NCBI GenBank assembly: GCA_049519595.1
Contig: JBEKQP010000271.1
Span: 1 to 6,350 of the forward strand
DNA: 6,350 bases
Direction of reading: 5' to 3'
Origin: CAWBRT01 sp049519595
GTDB lineage: Bacteria > Acidobacteriota > Terriglobia > Terriglobales > Acidobacteriaceae
Within the stretch, counting starts at the first letter, position 1. Each line of letters starts with the position of its first letter. The notes beneath the pieces are model-generated. The model did not search any database, was not told where the DNA came from, and saw nothing but the letters and a program-made list of their open reading frames with translations. The translations under genes and the position numbers were made by a program. Positions 1 to 4,659 of this stretch are shown here, one piece after another.

Positions 1-308
1 GTGATCACGATGCGAGTGATCCATTTCCGTGCGCCCACTCGGTGGAGGATGACGTTACTGGGAATTTCGAAAAGGAAATAGGCAATGTAGAAGATCCCCG
101 CGATCGTGCCAAACCATGTCATGCTGATGCCGAGATCCTTATTCATGCTCAGGGCCGCATATCCGATATTCACGCGGTCAACGAGTGTCCATAGAAACAG
201 GAACATCGGCCAGGGGATGAGCCGCCAGCGCAAGCGGTTCATCAACGCATCTTCATCTACCATCTTCTTTGCCACGAGTTGTTCGTTTACGGTGTCGTAA
301 TTAGCCAT
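1..308 (-). CDS. MFS transporter, anion:cation symporter-like, N-terminal part (runs off window)
   Basis: Inner-membrane secondary transporter, probably importing an organic anion. The visible 102 residues start at ATG 308-306, preceded by GGAGAGGG (318-311) with 6 nt between GGAG and the ATG. A hydrophilic N-terminus of about 30 residues is followed by a first membrane segment (about 31-53) that contains D44-R45-V-N47-I-G, the pattern typical of ACS-family members such as phthalate, glucarate and hydroxyphenylacetate carriers. A second segment spans about 65-88. A loop with R90-V-G-A-R94-K-W follows, matching the degenerate MFS motif A after helix 2. The rest, normally about 430 residues in total, lies outside the window. 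The gene follows the FAD dehydrogenase by 96 bp on the same strand and probably shares its transcript, so it is a natural candidate to import that pathway's substrate. The substrate cannot be read from this fragment. The family call is firm. Confidence 0.88.
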   Translation of the reverse strand, partial: MANYDTVNEQLVAKKMVDEDALMNRLRWRLIPWPMFLFLWTLVDRVNIGYAALSMNKDLGISMTWFGTIAGIFYIAYFLFEIPSNVILHRVGARKWITRIVI

Positions 309-404
309 GACCCTCTCCGGTCTATCGAATCTTTCGAAAATTCAGGGCGTGAGCGTACTAGCTTACCCTGTCTGTTGTCGAGCCGCGATCACTTCGCTTT
401 CTTG

Positions 405-2177
405 CTAGTCTTGCTGGAAGCCCGCAGCACCCACTTTCATCAACTCCGGCTTACCTGCGGCATGAAGTGCCGCAATATATCCGAAGGTCATCCCAGCACC
501 CACCTGGCATCCTCCTCCGGGATACTCTCCACCCATGATGGAATGCGCGTCGCAGCCGCATGCATACAGTCCGGGAATAGGCTGGCCAGATGTATCGAGT
601 ACCCGGGAATGAAAATCCGTTTTCAGTCCCAGGCTTGTGCCGAGCGGTGTTGGCACCACAGGAATTGCGAAATAAGGCAGCTTCTCAATTGGCCCGAGAC
701 ACGGGTTTGGCGAATGTTCCGGGTCTCCATACTGGCGACCGTAAGGACTGGAACCCTTGTTGAACTCGGCGTCAATGCCGGTCTGTGCAAAGCGATTGTT
801 TGCGTCGATGGTTGCCGTCAGCCCCGCTGCATCGACACCGATCTTGCGGGCAAGCTCCTCCAAGGTGTTGGCACTATACAAATAGCCCGACTCGATGTGG
901 GCCTTCAGAAAGAACGAAGGCGTGAGAGGCCGGATCATCCCGAGTCCGTACTTCCACAAGAAACGCCGGTCGCAAACCAGCATGGCTGGAATGCTCGGAA
1001 CGGTCTCATTCGAAAGGTACATCCCACGAGTAAACTCATGGTACGAGACAGACTCATCAACAAACCTGCGCCCGGCGCTGTTGACGGCAACAAGCCCGGG
1101 TTTCGCCCGATCCCAGATGTGTGGGAAAACGATGGTTGATCCGTCGGAGCGTCTCCCGATTGAGCTCGGGAACCAGAGCGCGTTATCCTCTCGTATCGGT
1201 CCAATAGCGGCTCCAATACCCTGGGCCAGCAGCATTGTGTCTCCGGTGCATGCGCCACAGGCTCTGGTATATTGAGCCGCGGGCCTGCGCAAGTAACGCT
1301 GACGCAGCTCCGCGCTCCCCGGGAAGCCGCCGGCTGCCAGAACGACACCACGGCGGGCGTGAATTCGCAGTTCCTTGCCATTGTATTGGGCGACTAGGCC
1401 AGAGACGCGGCCGTTTTCGATGATCAGTTCTGTAGTTCTGCAGTCGAACCAGACTGAACCACCGCGATCGAGCAAATTCTTGAAGAGGTTTGCCACCAGG
1501 GCGTTCCCGAGAACCAGCCGAGTTCCACGCTTGTATCCGCGCAGACGATCGAAAAGATAGCGCAACACCACCCTCGCCCCCAGCAGGAACGCATCGGGCG
1601 ACAAGTGCGCAATCTTTAGAAGTCGAAAGGCTTCCGGGCGCGTCACCATCATTTTGCCACCGAACAGCGCCCACTCCGGCACGGGCCAGCGCACCCGGCT
1701 GAAATTCCTGCCTAACATGCGCCCATCAAAGGGCATTGGCTCCAGTGGGCGCCCGCCTTTTCCCGCCCCCGGAAATTCCTGCCGATAATCGACGAACGTC
1801 TTATATATCCGCCAACGAATGTCGCACTGCTTTTCGAGATACCCCAGCATTTCGGGACCGGCGGCAAGGAAAGCAGTGCGAATCTCACGGTCTGCAAGCC
1901 CGTCGACAAGTAAATCGAGGTACTGCAAAGCGGCCGCATCGTCGCCTTGAACGCCCTCCTGCCGCAGGTAGGAATTGTTCGGAATCCAGCAGGTCCCCGC
2001 AGAAAGAGCAGTCGTACCACCGAGGTACTCAGTCTTTTCGATCACCAGAGTGCGCAGCCCCTCGATTGTGCCGACTAGAGCGGCCGTCAGACCCGCGCCG
2101 CCTGAGCCGAGTACGATGAGATCGTATTCCTCGTGCCAAGCTTGCTTGCCAGCGCCAGATGCAATGTTGATCGTCAT
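405..2177 (-). CDS. FAD-dependent dehydrogenase, 3-ketosteroid dehydrogenase / fumarate reductase flavoprotein family
   Basis: A 590-residue soluble flavoprotein, full length for the family. The N-terminus holds the dinucleotide-binding motif G24-S-G26-G-A-G29 after a hydrophobic beta strand, the acidic ribose-binding E47 and the G53-G-T-T-A-L-S-A-G segment that packs on FAD. The C-terminus carries LYACG, then G-E-Y-P-G-G-G, then MTFGYIAA. This corresponds to the closing FAD-binding block of 3-ketosteroid delta-1-dehydrogenases, including their conserved Tyr in YPG(P/G)G. No signal peptide is visible. The start is ATG 2177-2175 with GGAGGG (2192-2187) 9 nt upstream. Family members desaturate or reduce bonds next to a carbonyl in cyclic or dicarboxylic substrates. 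Lying beside a dehydroquinate dehydratase and a possible dehydroshikimate dehydratase, this one more likely acts on a cyclohexane or cyclohexene carboxylic acid than on a steroid, but that is inference. It probably has its own promoter, and the MFS gene follows it. The family is secure and the substrate unknown. Confidence 0.9.
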   Translation of the reverse strand: MTINIASGAGKQAWHEEYDLIVLGSGGAGLTAALVGTIEGLRTLVIEKTEYLGGTTALSAGTCWIPNNSYLRQEGVQGDDAAALQYLDLLVDGLADREIRTAFLAAGPEMLGYLEKQCDIRWRIYKTFVDYRQEFPGAGKGGRPLEPMPFDGRMLGRNFSRVRWPVPEWALFGGKMMVTRPEAFRLLKIAHLSPDAFLLGARVVLRYLFDRLRGYKRGTRLVLGNALVANLFKNLLDRGGSVWFDCRTTELIIENGRVSGLVAQYNGKELRIHARRGVVLAAGGFPGSAELRQRYLRRPAAQYTRACGACTGDTMLLAQGIGAAIGPIREDNALWFPSSIGRRSDGSTIVFPHIWDRAKPGLVAVNSAGRRFVDESVSYHEFTRGMYLSNETVPSIPAMLVCDRRFLWKYGLGMIRPLTPSFFLKAHIESGYLYSANTLEELARKIGVDAAGLTATIDANNRFAQTGIDAEFNKGSSPYGRQYGDPEHSPNPCLGPIEKLPYFAIPVVPTPLGTSLGLKTDFHSRVLDTSGQPIPGLYACGCDAHSIMGGEYPGGGCQVGAGMTFGYIAALHAAGKPELMKVGAAGFQQD

Positions 2178-2186
2178 TACGCAGCA

Positions 2187-2192
2187 CCCTCC
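2187..2192 (-). promoter_or_regulatory. Ribosome binding site of the FAD dehydrogenase
   Basis: GGAGGG on the minus strand, 9 nt before ATG 2177. It supports that ATG as the start, which also places the Rossmann motif about 20 residues in, as is normal for the family. Confidence 0.65.
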
Positions 2193-2254
2193 GATAGAAG
2201 GGCGAAAGACCTATCTTGACCAAAAACTGCCGAGGTCGGGATTGAATGCTCTAG

Positions 2255-2260
2255 ATTATA
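2255..2260 (-). promoter_or_regulatory. Candidate -10 box of the FAD dehydrogenase / MFS transcript
   Basis: A perfect TATAAT on the minus strand, predicting a transcript start near 2248, about 70 bp before the ATG at 2177. The expected -35 region (about 2277-2283) gives only CAGACT or CCAGAC, far from TTGACA. A good -10 with a poor -35 fits a promoter that needs an activator. The palindrome at 2317-2330 would be centred about 76 bp upstream of that start. This is prediction from sequence only. Confidence 0.45.
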
Positions 2261-2316
2261 GCGTGAACTACACCGCAGTCTGGCATCACGGTGCAGATAC
2301 CGCAAGGTACAATCGC

Positions 2317-2330
2317 TCAACTAGTGTTGA
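2317..2330. promoter_or_regulatory. Candidate operator, copy 1 (TCAAC-N4-GTTGA)
   Basis: TCAACTAGTGTTGA is an inverted repeat with perfect 5-bp arms around a 4-bp centre. It lies between the aroQ terminator and the TATAAT box of the FAD dehydrogenase unit. A second copy with the same arms, orientation and flanks lies at 3942-3955, before the other transcription unit. The similarity covers about 30 bp (2310-2340 against 3935-3964), with a 10 of 12 match on the left ending in TCAAC and GTTGAA followed by an A/T run and TTTTCT on the right (one gap). A symmetric site repeated before two related operons suggests a shared dimeric regulator. The regulator gene is not in the window. Confidence 0.55.
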
Positions 2331-2403
2331 ATTATTTTCTAGATTGCGGTCGATGAAAATCCAGCCGGTCGACCGTGCTCCGCTCTTCGCCGCGTTGCGA
2401 CTA

Positions 2404-2449
2404 CAAAACAAAATGATCGCGTGCACCGAAGGGGTTGGTGGACGCGATC
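2404..2449 (-). terminator. Intrinsic terminator after aroQ
   Basis: On the minus strand, 18 bp past the aroQ stop codon, two 13-nt arms (2449-2437 and 2427-2415) pair at 12 of 13 positions around a 9-nt loop. They are followed directly by ATTTTGTTTTG, a broken T-run. This is a classic Rho-independent layout and should end the TIM-aroQ transcript, so the downstream FAD dehydrogenase would need its own promoter. Confidence 0.75.
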
Positions 2450-2467
2450 GTTCGTCTGCGAACCGGG

Positions 2468-2914
2468 TTATCTGGCTTGCCGGATCATCGACACGCAGGC
2501 GCGCAGGGCAAGGAGGTAGCTGTCCACCCCGAAGCCGACGACCGAGCCTCGCGCGATCGGAGAAATCACTGAAAGATGGCGAAACTCCTCCCTGGCATGA
2601 ACATTTGACATGTGGACCTCGACGATCGGCACGGTCAGGATGGCCAGAGCGTCGCGCACTCCATAGCTATAGTGCGTCCAGGCGCCGGCATTGATCATCA
2701 CGGCATCTACCTTATCGGTATGAGCCTGATGGATCTTCTGGCACATGGCGCCTTCGTCGTTGGTCTGATAGTTTTCCACCTCGACGCCCAGTTCCTTGCC
2801 GAGAGCCTCGGTAGCGTCGTAGATGTCCTGCAGTGTAGCCGTGCCGTAGTGAGCCGGGTCGCGCTTGCCGAACATGTTCAGGTTGATACCGTGCAGCGAG
2901 AGAATTTTTGCCAT
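2468..2914 (-). CDS. aroQ: Type II 3-dehydroquinate dehydratase
   Basis: Cytosolic enzyme, normally a dodecamer, that dehydrates 3-dehydroquinate to 3-dehydroshikimate. The 148 residues match the usual size. Key family residues sit where expected: R18 and catalytic Y23 in the K-R-D-P-A-H-Y-G lid loop, N75 in M-I-N-A-G-A-W-T-H81, E99-V-H101-M-S-N and R108-E-E-F-R-H near the substrate carboxylate site, and G-F-G near the C-terminus. Start ATG 2914 is chosen over an in-frame codon 7 positions upstream because it has AAGGAGG (2927-2921) 6 nt before it and the beta-strand MAKILSLHG begins there. Departures from the common consensus are G-I-N-L-N-M-F-G for GPNLNLLG and T-N-D-E-G for SNHEG. The gene follows the TIM-barrel gene by 78 bp and ends at a terminator. 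Its neighbours suggest a catabolic or specialised paralogue (quinate/shikimate type) rather than the housekeeping copy; this is inferred. Confidence 0.93.
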   Translation of the reverse strand: MAKILSLHGINLNMFGKRDPAHYGTATLQDIYDATEALGKELGVEVENYQTNDEGAMCQKIHQAHTDKVDAVMINAGAWTHYSYGVRDALAILTVPIVEVHMSNVHAREEFRHLSVISPIARGSVVGFGVDSYLLALRACVSMIRQAR

Positions 2915-2920
2915 TGTCTC

Positions 2921-2927
2921 CCTCCTT
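2921..2927 (-). promoter_or_regulatory. Strong ribosome binding site of aroQ
   Basis: AAGGAGG on the minus strand with a 6-nt spacer to ATG 2914. It is an almost full anti-16S match and decides the start in favour of the 148-residue protein. Confidence 0.8.
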
Positions 2928-2941
2928 CTGCGCACATAGCC

Positions 2942-2971
2942 TCAAGGCCCGAGGTGCGGTCACTGCCTTGA
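2942..2971. repeat. Inverted repeat between the TIM-barrel gene and aroQ
   Basis: TCAAGGC (2942-2948) and GCCTTGA (2965-2971) are perfect 7-bp arms around a 16-nt loop, inside the 78-bp gap between the two genes. No T-run follows on the minus strand, so it is not a terminator of the usual kind. It may be an mRNA hairpin that tunes expression of aroQ, or chance. Confidence 0.3.
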
Positions 2972-2992
2972 TGGTACCTCAACCCCAACGCT

Positions 2993-3844
2993 CTAGGCGG
3001 TGACCGCCTCATGCTTGCAGTGGATGGACACGTGGGCGTCCAAATAACGCTTTGCCGCATCGAGGCAGCGCCGGGCATGCTCCTCGTACCCATATTCGGC
3101 CACGCGCTGGAGGTGCGGCAGTTCGATCGAGTAGGGAATCCGCGGCAACCTATCCAGAATGGCGGCAATATCGATCGCCCCTTCGCCGACATAGAGGCGC
3201 GCGTCGCGGACCACGTGGATCATGTCCCCGCGCATCGTCGGCACCTCTTTGGGGCCATCGCACAGGTGCGCCAAATGGAACCAGTTGCGCGGCAAGGCAC
3301 TCAGTTCGTCGAGCGCAACGTGCGAAAAATGTATGTACAGCGTGTCGACCAAGATGCCCGCGTTTTCCCGGTTAGCGGCACGCACCACGTCCGCAGCCTC
3401 TTGCAGGTTGGTCAGTCTTGAGAAGCTGGGGAATTCCAGGTCCACGGTCATACCCAGCGGTTTGGCGAGGTCGCATATCTGCCCAAAGCAATCTACCAGG
3501 AAATTGCGATCGGACCGGTCGGTAGTCCAGGCGCTCGAGATGACGTGGCGGGCGCCCAATTCGGCGGCGGCCTCCATGGCCGGAAGGTAGCTTTTGGGAT
3601 CGAGACCGGCGACGATGCGGGCCAGTTCGAGGTCAAGCATCTTGAGGCCGGTTTCGGCCAAGGCAGCCTTAGTATGCCGCAACATGGCATTATCTTGGGG
3701 CAGGTATTTGGGTTCGCCGGGTGTTCCCACGGGAATGAGTCGAAAGCTGACGAAATCATACCCTGCGCGCGCCGCGAGGTAAGTCATCTCGGGCGGGGCG
3801 CAGTTGAGGACCGTGAGCTGGGCCAGGGAAAACTGCCGGTTCAT
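2993..3844 (-). CDS. TIM-barrel sugar phosphate isomerase/epimerase family protein, possible 3-dehydroshikimate dehydratase
   Basis: A 283-residue xylose isomerase-like (AP endonuclease family 2) TIM barrel, cytosolic and probably dependent on a divalent metal. Likely metal ligands at the ends of successive strands are E137 (L-E-F-P), D167 (L-V-D-T), H193 (A-H-L-C-D-G) and E241 (I-E-L-P-H). R216-L-Y-V-G-E-G, the usual arginine and Gly-Glu-Gly segment before the last strand, is also present. The start is ATG 3844 with TAGGAGT (3858-3852) and 8 nt from GGAG to ATG; an upstream TTG at 3862 would overlap that site and is less likely. The family includes AsbF/QuiC-type dehydroshikimate dehydratases, which make protocatechuate, as well as epimerases and inosose-modifying enzymes. 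Being 78 bp before aroQ, whose product is dehydroshikimate, favours the dehydratase reading, but sequence alone does not separate these activities. It heads a two-gene unit with the palindrome at 3942-3955 upstream. Confidence 0.85.
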   Translation of the reverse strand: MNRQFSLAQLTVLNCAPPEMTYLAARAGYDFVSFRLIPVGTPGEPKYLPQDNAMLRHTKAALAETGLKMLDLELARIVAGLDPKSYLPAMEAAAELGARHVISSAWTTDRSDRNFLVDCFGQICDLAKPLGMTVDLEFPSFSRLTNLQEAADVVRAANRENAGILVDTLYIHFSHVALDELSALPRNWFHLAHLCDGPKEVPTMRGDMIHVVRDARLYVGEGAIDIAAILDRLPRIPYSIELPHLQRVAEYGYEEHARRCLDAAKRYLDAHVSIHCKHEAVTA

Positions 3845-3851
3845 GTTTTCT

Positions 3852-3858
3852 ACTCCTA
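3852..3858 (-). promoter_or_regulatory. Ribosome binding site of the TIM-barrel gene
   Basis: TAGGAGT on the minus strand, with 8 nt between GGAG and ATG 3844. It supports that start over the in-frame TTG at 3862, which lies upstream of this site. Confidence 0.6.
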
Positions 3859-3941
3859 GCAATCAAGTCTGTGCTTCTAACGGAAATCCGGAAACTCGCT
3901 AAGCCTGTCACCCCGCAGGTCGTTCAGCAAGCAGCATTCGG

Positions 3942-3955
3942 TCAACATCAGTTGA
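3942..3955. promoter_or_regulatory. Candidate operator, copy 2 (TCAAC-N4-GTTGA)
   Basis: TCAACATCAGTTGA has the same 5-bp arms, spacing, orientation and flanking sequence as the site at 2317-2330. It lies 98 bp upstream of the TIM-barrel ATG. No clear -10 and -35 pair could be found between it and the gene, so its position relative to the transcript start is unknown. Confidence 0.55.
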
Positions 3956-4236
3956 AATTTTTCTCAGTGCTATCGTTAAAATGACTTGGCCACCAGTAAG
4001 CCAGCTCGGCACGAGGGAATGCGATCTCGTCGTATTCGGCTCGGGTGGCGAGGATCTGACGGGCCGCCCCGGTGGTCCCCGCGAAACCGCTCTTCCATAT
4101 TCGGGAAGAACTGCTCATAGACCAGACCTATGCCGACGCAAACCTTCGGAGGCCAACAGCGAAGTTCCCCCGACAAGGTTCGCTTCATCTCCAGCACAAG
4201 GGCCTCAAGATCATGCTCTGCAAGGTGAAGAGTGTG
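3948..4236 (-). pseudogene. Possible C-terminal gene remnant with a frameshift
   Basis: On the minus strand an open frame runs from just after a stop at 4239-4237 and reads like ordinary protein (segments such as L-V-L-E-M-K and L-V-Y-E-Q-F-F-P-N-M-E-E-R-F). Near 4080 it becomes poor, Arg/Pro-rich sequence, while the +1 frame becomes protein-like (A-E-Y-D-E-I-A-F-P-R-A-E-L-A-Y-W-W) and ends with TGA at 3950-3948, inside the palindrome. One lost or gained base would join the halves. The family is not recognised and no start region exists, so if real it is a decayed 3' fragment. Chance coding appearance is a serious alternative. Confidence 0.2.
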
Positions 4237-4273
4237 TCAATCGCAAGACATGGTTTGCAACTCTGGTTCGCTT

Positions 4274-4528
4274 ATGAGCCGATCTCGCCTGATGTTGACC
4301 AATCCGGCTGCGGTACCTCTTTGTCGTATACTAGATGTCCTGACACGTGTCGCCTTGCCGTTCGATCGCTCCCCGAGTGGGAAGAAGCGTGCTTTATTGA
4401 AACTGATCGGGCATTTGGCTGAGGAAGCGGATCGAACGCTGCGCATTCGAGTTGAAAGTCTACGCGACTTGTCGCCAGCGGAGCGCTTGGTTGCGCTTGT
4501 TAATTGTAGTGCGCGCTCCGCTTCTTAA
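4274..4528 (+). CDS. Possible small hypothetical protein, 84 residues
   Basis: An open frame from ATG 4274 to TAA 4526-4528, on the same strand as and 131 bp before the aroK-aroB fusion. The second half looks like an amphipathic, charged helical protein (K-K-R-A-L-L-K-L-I-G-H-L-A-E-E-A-D, then L-S-P-A-E-R-L-V-A-L-V). No good ribosome binding site precedes the ATG, the first 20 residues are low in character, and no family is recognised. The last 17 codons overlap a perfect inverted repeat. It may be a gene fragment or noncoding. Confidence 0.2.
   Translation: MSRSRLMLTNPAAVPLCRILDVLTRVALPFDRSPSGKKRALLKLIGHLAEEADRTLRIRVESLRDLSPAERLVALVNCSARSAS
4477..4522 (+). repeat. Perfect 10-bp inverted repeat upstream of aroK-aroB
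   Basis: AGCGGAGCGC (4477-4486) and GCGCTCCGCT (4513-4522) are exact reverse complements around a 26-nt AT-richer loop. Only TCTTAAAT follows, so it is a weak terminator at best. The long loop and GC-rich arms could form a stable RNA hairpin or a protein site, or be a remnant of a terminator after the small ORF. Confidence 0.4.
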
Positions 4529-4659
4529 ATCGGAAATGCAGAACTTGTGTTTACGATTGAACCCCCACTGACCTCAACGGGGATCATAATTTGACAGTCC
4601 TGCAGATCCATTCAGGACGGCAACATGACACGGTCGTTCTGCAGTAAGAGATATCCTTG

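Larger units (their letters stand above)
3845..4659. other. 815-bp intergenic region with no convincing gene
   Basis: This stretch separates the minus-strand module from the plus-strand aroK-aroB fusion, which are divergent. It must contain promoters for both. Visible items are the palindrome at 3942-3955, a possible frameshifted gene remnant (3948-4236), a weak 84-codon ORF (4274-4528), a perfect 10-bp inverted repeat (4477-4486 and 4513-4522) and a TTGACA (4591-4596) with no matching -10 box. The other open frames here (3981-4277 and 4072-4422, plus strand) have no recognisable protein pattern. No tRNA, IS element ends or target duplication were recognised. Confidence 0.6.

Noticed and set aside
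325..337. TCGAA-TCT-TTCGA inverted repeat just upstream of the MFS start
   Set aside because: The arms are short, no copy was found elsewhere in the window, and it does not match the shared operator.
279..1139. Long plus-strand open frame of 286 codons
   Set aside because: It lies antisense to the FAD dehydrogenase, whose full-length frame has clear family motifs. The plus-strand translation has none and no ribosome site.
1975..2694. Plus-strand open frame of 239 codons across the FAD start, the gap and aroQ
   Set aside because: It crosses two well-supported minus-strand genes, a terminator and a promoter region, and its translation is Arg/Ser/Pro-rich with no recognisable pattern.
3881..3894. 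Tandem CGGAAA repeat (CGGAAATCCGGAAA) as a regulatory repeat
   Set aside because: There are only two short units with no further copies, so it is too small to support.
4591..4596. Perfect TTGACA upstream of aroK-aroB as a -35 box
   Set aside because: At 16 to 18 nt downstream there are only AGGACG-like sequences, with nothing near TATAAT, so no promoter could be supported.
4597..4618. GTCCTG / CAGGAC inverted repeat with a 10-nt loop
   Set aside because: Six-base arms of this kind are expected by chance in sequence of this length, and it has no T-run or second copy.
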